The notes: generated from the letters alone by a model not told the origin. A DNA stretch of 7,708 nt from Acidobacteriota bacterium (GCA_021778815.1 JAJYBW010000161.1:1-7708), one strand, 5' to 3'; positions 1 to 6,988 are shown, counted from the first letter of the stretch. Made by a program: numbers and translations.

Positions 1-75
1 ACCGTGGCATCGTATGATCGCCAAGTTTCCGCTCCGCGTAATATCAAGCGAAAATTCTGCAGACTTGTCAGGCAT
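1..75 (-). CDS. N-terminus of a possible STAS-domain protein (partial, runs off left edge)
   Basis: Only the first 25 codons lie in the window, read leftwards from an ATG whose first base is 75. The peptide begins MPDKSAEFSLDITRSGNLAI and continues IRCHG up to the edge. A short acidic start, then a beta strand (FSLDI), a turn (RSGN) and a second strand (LAIIRCHG), is the pattern seen at the start of STAS-domain anti-sigma-factor antagonists, which bind anti-sigma kinases in partner-switching regulation. A good Shine-Dalgarno stretch, GAGG at 87-84, sits 8 bases before the ATG and supports both strand and start. The gene is divergent from ilvE. With so few residues the family call is tentative; the coding call rests on the ribosome binding site and the protein-like sequence. 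Confidence 0.5.
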   Translation of the reverse strand, partial: MPDKSAEFSLDITRSGNLAIIRCHG

Positions 76-151
76 CTTCAGTACCTCATTGAGAGCGAAG
101 AGATTGAGCCACAAACTGCCGGGAAATTGCCAGCTTTTCAGCTTGAGTGGG

Positions 152-159
152 ATTGTATA
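152..159 (-). promoter_or_regulatory. Possible -10 box for the left-edge minus-strand gene
   Basis: Read on the minus strand this stretch is TATACAAT, close to the sigma-70 -10 consensus (TACAAT matches 5 of 6). It lies 76 bases upstream of the minus-strand ATG at 75. No convincing -35 hexamer is visible at 16 to 18 bases spacing, so the call is weak. Confidence 0.25.
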
Positions 160-273
160 TCGGAGCCTACGCCATCGGCATGGCGAGCGATCCGGCATTG
201 GTTGGTGGCCGTTCATGTCCCGGCCGCTTCAGCAATCCTCGAAGCTTCGAAATCACGTCATCGCCGCCACCGA

Positions 274-279
274 TATAAT
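274..279 (+). promoter_or_regulatory. Candidate -10 box of ilvE
   Basis: A perfect TATAAT lies 47 bases before the ilvE ATG and is followed by GAAA. Expected transcription would start near 286, giving a leader of about 40 bases that contains the ribosome binding site. The region at -35 (around 250-257, AAATCACG) does not resemble TTGACA, so either an activator is used or the box is chance. Confidence 0.4.
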
Positions 280-326
280 GAAAGTTGATTCCAAGCGTTC
301 ACGTTCTCATCAAGGAGATTCACGTC

Positions 327-1268
327 ATGCCCTTACAACCGACGAAAAACATCTGGCACAATGGAAAACTGATTCCCTGGGACCAGGCCAATATCCATGT
401 AATGTCCCATGTCATCCACTATGGCTCGTCGGTGTTTGAGGGAATTCGCTGCTACAAGACGGAGCAGGGCGCGGCCATCTTCCGCCTGCAGGACCACATG
501 CAGCGCATGCTCGATTCCGCAAAAATTTATCGCATGGATCTGGGCTACTCGCTCGATCAGATGAATGATGCGGTTGTCGAGACTGTGGAATCGAATGGCG
601 TTGCGCCGTGTTATATCCGGCCCATTGCGTTTCGCGGTTACGGTGAGCTGGGCGTGAATCCCATGAAGAATCCGATCGAGTTCTACATCGCCAACTTTCC
701 CTGGGGCAAATATGTCACGGGTGATCGCGGTGCCGATATCTGCATCTCGTCCTGGAACCGCATGGCGCCGAATACGCTGCCAGTGCTGGCAAAAGCCGGT
801 GCGAACTACATGAACTCGCAACTGATCCATATGGAAGCCAAGCTCAACGGATTCGACGAGGGCGTGGGACTCGACGTGAACGGCCTGGTCTCCGAAGGCT
901 CTGGCGAGAATCTTTTCGTTGTGTACAAAGGCCAGCTGTTGACATCCGATCTCGGCAGTTCCGTTCTTGCGGGTATCACTCGCTCGTCAATCCTGACGTT
1001 GGCGCGCGACTTCGGAATCCCCGTGGTGGAACAGCCGATTCCGCGTGAGCTTCTGTACATTGCGGATGAAGTTTTCTTTACCGGCACGGCCGCGGAAGTA
1101 ACGCCGATTCGTTCGATTGATCGCATCACGATTAAAGATGGACACACGGGCCCGGTCACCAAGCAGCTGGCGGCAGAATATTTTGGCATCGTGTCAGGCC
1201 AGCGCCCAGATAGATTCAATTGGCTGACACCAGTCAAAGTTGCCGTGGCTGAGCCCGTCTCGGCGTAG
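327..1268 (+). CDS. ilvE: Branched-chain amino acid aminotransferase
   Basis: PLP-dependent fold-type IV transaminase that interconverts leucine, isoleucine and valine with their 2-oxo acids, using glutamate/2-oxoglutarate; cytoplasmic. The 313-residue product matches the usual length of about 305-310. Visible family landmarks are HYGSSVFEGIR (31-41), HMQRMLDSAKIYRM (57-70) with a phosphate-binding Arg60, the PLP lysine Lys156 in LAKAGANYMNSQ, Glu190 in the SEGSGENLF motif that contacts the PLP ring nitrogen, the phosphate-binding GITRSSIL (216-223), and FFTGTAAEVTPI (250-261). The start is set by AAGGAG at 312-317, 9 bases before the ATG; an in-frame TTG at 285 would add 14 residues that are not family-like and would overlap the promoter. 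It is followed after 39 bases by the UPF0303 gene, probably in one transcript. Family assignment is secure; substrate preference follows from the family. Confidence 0.97.
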   Translation: MPLQPTKNIWHNGKLIPWDQANIHVMSHVIHYGSSVFEGIRCYKTEQGAAIFRLQDHMQRMLDSAKIYRMDLGYSLDQMNDAVVETVESNGVAPCYIRPIAFRGYGELGVNPMKNPIEFYIANFPWGKYVTGDRGADICISSWNRMAPNTLPVLAKAGANYMNSQLIHMEAKLNGFDEGVGLDVNGLVSEGSGENLFVVYKGQLLTSDLGSSVLAGITRSSILTLARDFGIPVVEQPIPRELLYIADEVFFTGTAAEVTPIRSIDRITIKDGHTGPVTKQLAAEYFGIVSGQRPDRFNWLTPVKVAVAEPVSA

Positions 1269-1293
1269 TCGCGAAGCGCTCGCAGCATTCAAC

Positions 1294-1297
1294 AAGG
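1294..1297 (+). promoter_or_regulatory. Ribosome binding site deciding the UPF0303 start
   Basis: AAGG (within AAGGGG, 1294-1299) is the only Shine-Dalgarno match here. Aligned to the full anti-SD, it would end about 1 base before the GTG at 1302 but about 7 bases before the in-frame TTG at 1308. Spacing therefore favours the TTG start. Confidence 0.5.
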
Positions 1298-1307
1298 GGT
1301 TGTGCCG

Positions 1308-1811
1308 TTGCCCATCAACGACGATCTTGCGAAACTGGCGTTGCAGGAACAAGCGCTGGTTCTTCCGCATTTCGACTATGACGTTGCGTGGCGCATAGGC
1401 GCGACCCTTCGTGATTTGGCGCTGCAGCGCGAGCTTGCTGTGGCGATCGATGTTCGTCGCTTTGGACAAGCCCTTTTTTATTGCGGATTGGACGGCACCG
1501 CCCCAGCCAACTCGGACTGGATCCGCCGAAAGAGCAACGTCGTCGCCCACTTCCTTCGCAGTTCGTACTTAGTTGGTCTGGACCTGCGCGAGAAGAAGAC
1601 CGATCTGCTCGAAAAGCACGGTCTGCCGTTTTCAGACTATGCAGCGCACGGCGGCAGCTTTCCGATTCGCGTCGAGCATGCAGGCGTCATCGGCTCGGTG
1701 ACCGTTTCGGGCCTACCTCAACGTGACGACCATGAGTTGGTGGTCGAGGCGCTTTGCCTGGAAACCCGAAAAGACTATGCCACCCTTCGCTTGCTGCCTC
1801 AGGATTGGTAA
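1308..1811 (+). CDS. UPF0303 / HbpS-like (heme-degrading domain) family protein
   Basis: Small soluble protein of the UPF0303 group in the HbpS-like (formerly DUF336) superfamily. Members are often labelled heme-degrading domain proteins, but the biochemical role of the UPF0303 branch is not settled. Family hallmarks, numbered from the TTG start (167 residues): LALQEQ (10-15), AIDVRRFGQALFY (46-58), DWIRRKSNVVAHFLRSSY (70-87), and HGGSFPIRV (114-122) running into GSVTVSGLPQRDDHELVVEAL (129-149), the most conserved block. No signal peptide or membrane segment is visible, so a cytoplasmic location is expected. The GTG at 1302 is an alternative start adding two residues; I prefer TTG 1308 from ribosome binding site spacing. 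It lies 39 bases after ilvE and on the same strand, suggesting cotranscription, but no functional tie to branched-chain amino acids is evident. Family call is good; function is not established. Confidence 0.88.
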   Translation: MPINDDLAKLALQEQALVLPHFDYDVAWRIGATLRDLALQRELAVAIDVRRFGQALFYCGLDGTAPANSDWIRRKSNVVAHFLRSSYLVGLDLREKKTDLLEKHGLPFSDYAAHGGSFPIRVEHAGVIGSVTVSGLPQRDDHELVVEALCLETRKDYATLRLLPQDW

Positions 1812-1903
1812 AGAAAGCTGCAGCCCTCAGCGTCGAATCGTCGCCCTCGAACGTGTTAGAACTCTTACGTACTACTTTCTATCCTCTGGAGTGATCCGAA
1901 AAA

Positions 1904-3577
1904 ATGGCGAGACAGTCTTCCTCCGTTCTAGTGGCCGGAGCTCTGGCGCTTGCACTCTTGTCTGCCGGTGCTCTCGGCCAGTCTTCGAAGTCTGCCACAG
2001 TTAAAGACGATCAACCGGCTGCGCCCGCGCTGAGCACTACTCGCCAAGGTCCCGAGCAGTTCGCGCCGTCGAAGACCGACGGTACTGTGGAGGTTGAAGG
2101 CAAGACCATCGCCTACACCGCTATTGCCGGGACCCTCACTGTAGGTGCAACCGACGAGCAGGATGCCATGATCGGCACTGACGGCAAGCCCCTTCCCGGC
2201 CAGACAACTTTGCCCAAGGATCCAGCGCAGGACCCGCCGACCGCGCAGATGTTCTATGTCGCATATTTCAAGCAGGGCGCGGACCCGGATACGCGGCCCA
2301 TTACTTTCCTCTACAACGGCGGTCCCGGCAGTTCCACCATGTGGCTGCACATGGGAGCGTTCGGACCTAAACGGGTCTCGACGCCCGTCGATACCCACAT
2401 GCCGCCCGCGCCCTATCATCTGGAAAACAACCGGTACAGTTTGCTGGATGCCAGTGACCTGGTGTTTATCGACATGCCCGGCACGGGTTTTGGACGCCTC
2501 TATGGCAAGGACAAGGAAAAGGCATTCTGGGGTGTCGATCAGGATGGGAATGCGTTTGCCCGATTCATAGCGCGATTTCTCGGCACATATAACCGTTGGA
2601 ATTCTCCGAAATATCTTTTCGGAGAAAGCTACGGAACCACGCGCTCCGCGGTGCTGGCAAACATGCTGCAAAGCAAGAAGGCGATCGATCTGAATGGCGT
2701 GATGCTGCTGTCACAGGTGCTCAATTTTGGCGATCTTCCGGATGGGCCGAAATCAAACCCTGGAAATGACCTTCCCTATGAGCTTGCGTTGCCCACCTAT
2801 GCCGCCACGGCCGCGTACCATCACAAACTGTCGCAGCAGCCGCCGGATCTGCAAGCCTTTCTGAACGAAGTGGAGAGCTTCGCAACCGGCGATTACGCGC
2901 ATGCGTTATGGCAGGGGAACCAGATTTCCGAAACAGAAAAGAGAGCCGTCGCGCAGAAACTACACACCTACACCGGCCTGTCCGTTGCCTATTGGATGAA
3001 GGCAAATCTTCGTGTCAGCGGCGGAAACTTTGAAAAGAATCTGCAAGACGAGGAAGACTTGACGACCGGCAGGTTGGACGCTCGATTCTCCGGGCCCACG
3101 ATCAATCCGCTGAGTGAAAAAGCGCAATATGATCCGCAGAGTGCAGCTCTTAGCTCTGCGTATCTTTCGTTGCTCAATCAGTATGTGCGGCAGGTGTTGC
3201 AGTATGGCGACGGCCAGACCTACCTCCAGGAGGCATTGTTTGGCGGTTACAACTGGGACAACAAACATGCGCAGCCCGACGGCACTACGTCGGATGGCTC
3301 GAACGCGTTGAACGTGATGCCGGATCTGGCGACCGCCATGAAAACCAATCCTCAATTGAAGGTGATGTTGAATGCCGGCTACTACGATTTGGCAACGCCA
3401 TTTTTCGCGGCGACGTTTGAAGAGCAGCATCTTCCGATTGGCTCGAGCCTGACGAAGAACATCGAGTACGACTATTACGAATCCGGCCATATGGTGTACG
3501 CGCGGGATGAGTCGCTGCGGCAGTTGCACGACAATGCCGCCGCATTCATTCGTAGCACGGAAAACCGTTCGAAATAA
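1904..3577 (+). CDS. Exported S10-family serine carboxypeptidase
   Basis: Carboxypeptidase-Y-like alpha/beta hydrolase that should remove C-terminal residues from peptides, typically at acidic pH, outside the cytoplasm. The 557-residue product starts with a classic signal peptide: Arg3, a hydrophobic core (VLVAGALALALLSAGA, 8-23) and a likely cleavage after ALG at 25 before QSSKS. Catalytic features are all present: the substrate-binding and oxyanion-hole motif NGGPGSS (138-144), the nucleophile Ser242 in FGESYGTTRS, Asp495 in NAGYYDLATPFFAAT and His529 in ESGHMVY. The stretch TAQMFYVAYFK (113-123) is the strand preceding the core domain in the family. GGAG at 1888-1891 lies 12 bases before the ATG, a rather long spacing. 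The gene is 92 bases after the UPF0303 gene, so it may have its own promoter. It converges with ndh. Family and export are well supported; whether it is periplasmic or released is inference. Confidence 0.95.
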   Translation: MARQSSSVLVAGALALALLSAGALGQSSKSATVKDDQPAAPALSTTRQGPEQFAPSKTDGTVEVEGKTIAYTAIAGTLTVGATDEQDAMIGTDGKPLPGQTTLPKDPAQDPPTAQMFYVAYFKQGADPDTRPITFLYNGGPGSSTMWLHMGAFGPKRVSTPVDTHMPPAPYHLENNRYSLLDASDLVFIDMPGTGFGRLYGKDKEKAFWGVDQDGNAFARFIARFLGTYNRWNSPKYLFGESYGTTRSAVLANMLQSKKAIDLNGVMLLSQVLNFGDLPDGPKSNPGNDLPYELALPTYAATAAYHHKLSQQPPDLQAFLNEVESFATGDYAHALWQGNQISETEKRAVAQKLHTYTGLSVAYWMKANLRVSGGNFEKNLQDEEDLTTGRLDARFSGPTINPLSEKAQYDPQSAALSSAYLSLLNQYVRQVLQYGDGQTYLQEALFGGYNWDNKHAQPDGTTSDGSNALNVMPDLATAMKTNPQLKVMLNAGYYDLATPFFAATFEEQHLPIGSSLTKNIEYDYYESGHMVYARDESLRQLHDNAAAFIRSTENRSK

Positions 3578-3583
3578 CCGCCG

Positions 3584-3602
3584 GCAGGCTGCGGTGGCCT
3601 GC
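3584..3602. terminator. Hairpin between convergent genes, possible bidirectional terminator
   Basis: GCAGGC at 3584-3589 pairs with GCCTGC at 3597-3602 around a 7-base loop, giving a 6-base-pair GC-rich stem 6 bases after the carboxypeptidase stop and 14 bases beyond the ndh stop. There is no U-tract on either strand, so intrinsic termination would be weak. The position between two converging genes is the main support. Confidence 0.35.
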
Positions 3603-3616
3603 ATGACCCGTGCGAA

Positions 3617-4990
3617 TTAAGAGGGAGGAGTTTCCACCGCTCCAGGAGAATTCGGGTCAAGCCATTTTTCATCTGGGTTGGATTCGGCGCCAATCAACTT
3701 TGCCCATCCCGGCAATTTCTGGCTGCCGGTAATGAGACGAGGTCCGACCGAAAGCGCGAAGTACATCCAGATCCAATGCAATAGCACTATGATGCGATTG
3801 CGGAAGCCGATGAGAAAGTAAATATGGATCGTCAGCCACGCCATCCACGCGGGCAGGCCGCTCATATGCGCATGGAACGGCCATTTCACATCCGCAACGG
3901 CACTATGGCGTCCAATGGTTGCCATATCGCCCTTGTCGAAGTAGTGAAACGGTGCCCGCGGTTTGCCCCCCAGGTCCGCCAGAATTTCTTTTGCGGCGTG
4001 CGTGCCCATCTGCATGGCCGGCTGCGCAACTCCGGGGATGCGATGCCCGTTTTCCGTCACATTCGCCAAATCGCCACAAACAAAAACGTCGGGATGACCG
4101 GCTGGATTCAAGTATGGGTCAACAAAAATTGTGCCCTTCTTGTCCATCTCCGCGCCCAGCATTTTCCCAAGCGGTGAAGCCTGAACGCCCGCCGCCCACA
4201 GGGTCACCACCGACTCGATCTTTTGCCCGTTGGCCATCACGTAACCCGGCTGGACATCGGTGACCTGGGCGTTATTTCTGACCTCGACTCCAAGGTGGTG
4301 GAGTTCCTCTGTGGCTTTGCGCGACAAGTCTTCAGGATAACTAGCCAGAATGCGCGGCGCTCCTTCCACCACGATTACGTGCGCTTTGCTTGGATCGATG
4401 TGGCGAAAATCCTCTCGCATGTAGAGCCGTGAAATGTCTGAAATAGCACCCGCCAGCTCCACCCCCGTCGGTCCGCCTCCAATCACCACAAAATTCAGCG
4501 GCGGATGCGAGCCATGCTCGAGGGCCTGGCGTTCCGCGAGCTCAAATGCGAGCAAAATACGGCGGCGGATTTCAATCGCATCTTCAACGGTCTTTAGTCC
4601 CGGGGCATAAGGTTCCCATGCATCGTGGCCAAAGTAGGAGTGAGTCGATCCAGTTGCCAAAATTAGATAGTCGTACGGCATGGTTGCCGAGCTGCGAAGA
4701 TGTACCGATTTAGCCGTGGTGTCGATGCCGACCACCTCATCCATCAGCACCTCCACGTTTCGGCGATTTCGAAAAATACTACGAATTGGCTGTGCAATGT
4801 CTCCAGGAGACAGTGCGGCCAACGCAACCTGGTACAGCAGCGGCTGAAATGTATGGTGATTGCGCCGATCGATCAACAAGACATCCACTGGCCTGTCGGC
4901 TAGGTGGAGGGCCGCCTGCAGACCGGCGAACCCCGATCCCACGATCACAACGCGGGGTCTGCGAGGGACGATTCCGTGTTCGTTTTCCAT
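3617..4990 (-). CDS. ndh: Type II NADH:quinone oxidoreductase (NDH-2)
   Basis: Single-subunit, non-proton-pumping flavoenzyme that passes electrons from NADH through FAD to membrane quinone. Numbered from the ATG at 4990 (457 residues): FAD dinucleotide fold VVIVGSGFAGLQAA (14-27) ending in Asp41; the NDH-2 block HTFQPLLYQVA (46-56); a second Rossmann fold FVVIGGGPTGVELAG (167-181) whose second strand ends in Glu209, favouring NADH over NADPH; FAD-binding DVFVCGDLA (301-309); and the quinone-site motif AQPAMQMG (322-329). The C-terminal part has two hydrophobic or amphipathic stretches (WMAWLTIHIYFLIGF, 382-396; IIVLLHWIWMYFAL, 400-413), as expected for a monotopic membrane anchor. I chose the 4990 start because AAAGGGAG (5009-5002) precedes it by 11 bases; an ATG at 5044 would add 18 residues, lacks a good ribosome binding site and would translate through that one. 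It is divergent from trxB. Confidence 0.93.
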   Translation of the reverse strand: MENEHGIVPRRPRVVIVGSGFAGLQAALHLADRPVDVLLIDRRNHHTFQPLLYQVALAALSPGDIAQPIRSIFRNRRNVEVLMDEVVGIDTTAKSVHLRSSATMPYDYLILATGSTHSYFGHDAWEPYAPGLKTVEDAIEIRRRILLAFELAERQALEHGSHPPLNFVVIGGGPTGVELAGAISDISRLYMREDFRHIDPSKAHVIVVEGAPRILASYPEDLSRKATEELHHLGVEVRNNAQVTDVQPGYVMANGQKIESVVTLWAAGVQASPLGKMLGAEMDKKGTIFVDPYLNPAGHPDVFVCGDLANVTENGHRIPGVAQPAMQMGTHAAKEILADLGGKPRAPFHYFDKGDMATIGRHSAVADVKWPFHAHMSGLPAWMAWLTIHIYFLIGFRNRIIVLLHWIWMYFALSVGPRLITGSQKLPGWAKLIGAESNPDEKWLDPNSPGAVETPPS

Positions 4991-5328
4991 GCTCCACTCT
5001 TCTCCCTTTGGCGGGCCGTGTATGCCGCTGTCTTCTCCCGACATACCGCTCGAATGTGTGACTGCCGTTGTTTTTTAGATGCAGCACAGTAGCGGAGGAC
5101 GGAGCATTCCGTCGCCCAGCTGGTAATTTCCGCCGTTTGCGGCGCAGAGCACCGCAGGGTTGAGTCTTTCACCCTCCCGCTCGCATCCACTCCCCGATAC
5201 ACTAAATGGAGTCTCGGTGCGTTGCTTCTTTTAGGTCGGGCAAGCGATCGAGACATGCTTCAAAGGGGCTCTCACGTACCCGTCGCGGCCAGCACTCTAC
5301 CGATAAGACGGCTATCGATGAAAAGATT
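4991..5328. other. Divergent intergenic region between ndh and trxB
   Basis: This 338-base gap separates two divergent flavoprotein genes. It holds the trxB promoter candidate (5166-5203), a small perfect hairpin (CGCCG 5131-5135 and CGGCG 5140-5144 with a TTTG loop), the ndh ribosome binding site, and a trxB leader of about 120 bases that includes a 25-codon open frame at 5255-5332. I could not identify a convincing promoter for ndh on the minus strand. No stable protein gene is evident in the region. Confidence 0.6.
5166..5203 (+). promoter_or_regulatory. Bipartite promoter-like element upstream of trxB
   Basis: CTTTCACCC at 5166-5174, then 23 bases, then TACACT at 5198-5203 (within GATACACTAAA). 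TACACT is a plausible sigma-70 -10 box (4 of 6 matches to TATAAT). The same nine bases, spacing and hexamer occur upstream of the symporter gene. There is no TTGACA-like hexamer at 17 bases spacing, so the 9-mer may be an activator site or a non-standard -35 region. Transcription would begin near 5210, leaving a leader of about 120 bases. Confidence 0.5.
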
Positions 5329-5332
5329 ATGA
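5255..5332 (+). other. Possible leader ORF overlapping the trxB start
   Basis: An ATG at 5255 opens a frame of 25 codons, MLQRGSHVPVAASTLPIRRL then SMKRL, whose TGA (5330-5332) overlaps the trxB ATG (5329-5331) as ATGA. It lies wholly inside the predicted trxB leader, and trxB itself has only a weak ribosome binding site. It might couple translation into trxB. Its own ribosome binding site is poor (only a GAG before the ATG) and the peptide resembles nothing I know, so it may be chance. Confidence 0.2.
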
Positions 5333-6264
5333 CAGACGAAATTCGCGACACCATTATCGTCGGCACCGGGTGTGCCGGACTTACAGCTGCGATTTATGCG
5401 GCGCGCGCCAACCTGAAGCCGCTTGTCCTGGAAGGGCATGAGCCGGGAGGGCAGCTTTCCATCACCACCCTGGTTGAGAATTTTCCGGGCTGGCCGGAGG
5501 GTATTCAAGGTCCGCAGTTGATTGAGAACATGCGGCTGCAGGCTTCGCGCTTCGGCACAGATTTCCGCCTGGGCCACCTGACCAGCGTCGATCTTTCCAA
5601 GCGACCGTTTCAACTGCAGGTTGGAAAAGACGTGTTGCACGCGCGCACCTTGATCATCGCCAGTGGCGCTTCCGCGCGCTGGCTGGGACTGCCCAGCGAA
5701 CATGCGCTGATTGGCCACGGCGTCAGCAGTTGTGCAACCTGCGACGGCTTCTTTTTCTCTGGTCAGGAAATCGCCGTGATCGGCGGAGGCGATTCTGCCA
5801 TGGAAGAGGCATTGTTCCTGACACGTTTCGCCAGCAAGGTCACGCTGATCCATCGCCGCGAACAATTTCGCGCTTCGAAAATCATGCTGGACCGCGCTAT
5901 TGGTCACGAGAAAATCAAATTCCTTACGAACACCGCCGTCGAGGAAGTGTTGGGTGTCGAGAAGAAAGAAGTGAAGGGACTTCGTCTTCGCAACCTGGTC
6001 ACGCAGGAAGAGTCCATTCTTCCCGTCAGCGCCATGTTCCTTGGCATTGGCCATGTGCCCAACGCCAAAATGTTCACGGGTCAAATCGACCTCGACGACG
6101 ACGGATACGTCCGCACCCACGATTACGTCTTTACCCGTGTAGCCGGGGTGTTTGCCTGTGGCGATGTGCAGGATCGGCGGTATCGCCAAGCGATTACAGC
6201 GGCGGGCAGCGGCTGTATGGCTGCGCTTGAAGCCGAAAAATACCTGGAAGAACACGGTCGCTGA
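5329..6264 (+). CDS. trxB: Thioredoxin-disulfide reductase
   Basis: Low-molecular-weight bacterial thioredoxin reductase: passes electrons from NADPH through FAD and a redox disulfide to thioredoxin, in the cytoplasm. The product has 311 residues, close to the usual 310-320. Domains in order: FAD fold TIIVGTGCAGLTAAIYAARA (8-27) with EGHEPGGQLS (35-44); NADPH domain with the redox centre Cys135-Ala-Thr-Cys138 in CATCDGFFF, the nucleotide fold AVIGGGDSAMEEA (149-161) and HRREQFRAS (175-183), the 2'-phosphate-binding motif that indicates NADPH; then FAD again in GVFACGDVQD (273-282) and YRQAITAAGSGCMAA (285-299). Cys15 replaces the proline usual in GxGPAG. The ATG at 5329 gives the family-like N-terminus; an in-frame ATG at 5206 would add 41 low-complexity basic residues and coincides with the predicted transcription start. 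The ribosome binding site is weak (GAAAAG). yggS follows 10 bases downstream. Confidence 0.95.
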   Translation: MTDEIRDTIIVGTGCAGLTAAIYAARANLKPLVLEGHEPGGQLSITTLVENFPGWPEGIQGPQLIENMRLQASRFGTDFRLGHLTSVDLSKRPFQLQVGKDVLHARTLIIASGASARWLGLPSEHALIGHGVSSCATCDGFFFSGQEIAVIGGGDSAMEEALFLTRFASKVTLIHRREQFRASKIMLDRAIGHEKIKFLTNTAVEEVLGVEKKEVKGLRLRNLVTQEESILPVSAMFLGIGHVPNAKMFTGQIDLDDDGYVRTHDYVFTRVAGVFACGDVQDRRYRQAITAAGSGCMAALEAEKYLEEHGR

Positions 6265-6274
6265 GCCGCTCTGC

Positions 6275-6988
6275 ATGTCGATCGTCGAATCCATCGCTCG
6301 CGTCGAGGAACAGATTGCGGAGGCCTGCCGACGTGCGATGCGCCCCCGCGAAAGCGTCCACCTGATGGCGGTGTCGAAGACGCACCCGGCGGAACTCATC
6401 GTGGAGGCCTACGGCTGCGGCATTCGACTGTTCGGCGAAAATCGCGTGCAGGAGTTCGCCGCCAAGCAGCCGGCATTGCAGGCCTCCGGAATGTCTTCTG
6501 ACGCGGCTAGCTTCCACTTAATTGGCCCGCTTCAGTCGAACAAATCCGCTCGCGCCGCGCAAATCTTCGACGGTATCGATTCGGTCGATTCAGTGCGCCT
6601 GGCTCAACGGCTGGATGAAGCGTGCGCAGCCGCCGCCAAGCGCCTGCCTATTTTGATTGAGATCAAACTGAGCCCGGAGGCTACCAAGCACGGCGTTTCT
6701 CCTGACGCGGATGAGCTTCATGAACTGCTCGAGCGCCTGCCAGATTTGAAAAACGTGATGTTCCGTGGGCTGATGGCGATCCCACCGTATTCCGACGATC
6801 TGGAGCAGGTGCGTCCCTACTTTCGACGACTGCGTGCGCTGCGTGACTCTCTTGCGCAAAAATACCCGGCCCTGCAATTCGACGAGCTTTCCATGGGGAT
6901 GTCGCACGATTTCCCGGTTGCAATTGAGGAGGGCTCAACAGTGGTTCGCGTAGGCACGGCCATTTTCGGAGCGAGGCCGCCCGCGTGA
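6275..6988 (+). CDS. yggS: YggS/PROSC-family PLP-binding homeostasis protein
   Basis: Cytoplasmic PLP-carrying protein with a fold-type III (alanine-racemase-like) barrel and no known catalytic turnover; the family (YggS, PLPBP) maintains pyridoxal phosphate homeostasis and affects branched-chain amino acid and vitamin B6 balance. The 237 residues match the family length. Visible motifs: PLP lysine Lys35 in LMAVSKTHP (30-38), FGENRVQEF (53-61), HLIGPLQSNK (81-90), GLMAIPP (165-171) and LSMGMSHDFPVAIEEGST (205-222) followed by VRVGTAIFG (224-232), the phosphate-binding end of the barrel. The ATG at 6275 lies 10 bases after the trxB stop with no strong ribosome binding site, so coupling to trxB is likely. 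An in-frame ATG at 6152 would lie inside trxB and add 41 unrelated residues. The gene overlaps the following yggU-type gene by 4 bases. Confidence 0.94.
   Translation: MSIVESIARVEEQIAEACRRAMRPRESVHLMAVSKTHPAELIVEAYGCGIRLFGENRVQEFAAKQPALQASGMSSDAASFHLIGPLQSNKSARAAQIFDGIDSVDSVRLAQRLDEACAAAAKRLPILIEIKLSPEATKHGVSPDADELHELLERLPDLKNVMFRGLMAIPPYSDDLEQVRPYFRRLRALRDSLAQKYPALQFDELSMGMSHDFPVAIEEGSTVVRVGTAIFGARPPA

Noticed and set aside
4..288. Plus-strand open frame of 94 codons from GTG 4 at the left end
   Set aside because: It resembles no family I know, has no ribosome binding site in view, runs over the ilvE -10 candidate, and is antisense to the better supported minus-strand N-terminus.
1854..1882. 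Possible promoter before the carboxypeptidase gene (TGTTAG, 17 bases, TTCTAT)
   Set aside because: Both hexamers match the consensus poorly and the pair does not resemble the ATACACT-type elements elsewhere in the window.
1928..2671. Minus-strand open frame of 247 codons opposite the carboxypeptidase gene
   Set aside because: Shadow of a gene with an intact catalytic triad; the antisense product shows no recognisable domain.
4991..5044. Longer ndh start at 5044
   Set aside because: Poor ribosome binding site; the extra 18 residues are not typical of NDH-2 and translate through the ribosome binding site of the 4990 start.
5131..5144. CGCCG-TTTG-CGGCG hairpin as a terminator
   Set aside because: Only 5 base pairs, no U-tract, and it lies between divergent promoters where no terminator is expected.
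5206..5328. N-terminal extension of trxB from an ATG at 5206
   Set aside because: The 41 added residues are basic, not family-like, lack a ribosome binding site, and the ATG falls at the predicted transcription start.
5272..6399. Long minus-strand open frame of 375 codons opposite trxB
   Set aside because: Shadow of trxB produced by high-GC codon use; the opposite strand encodes a complete thioredoxin reductase with all motifs.
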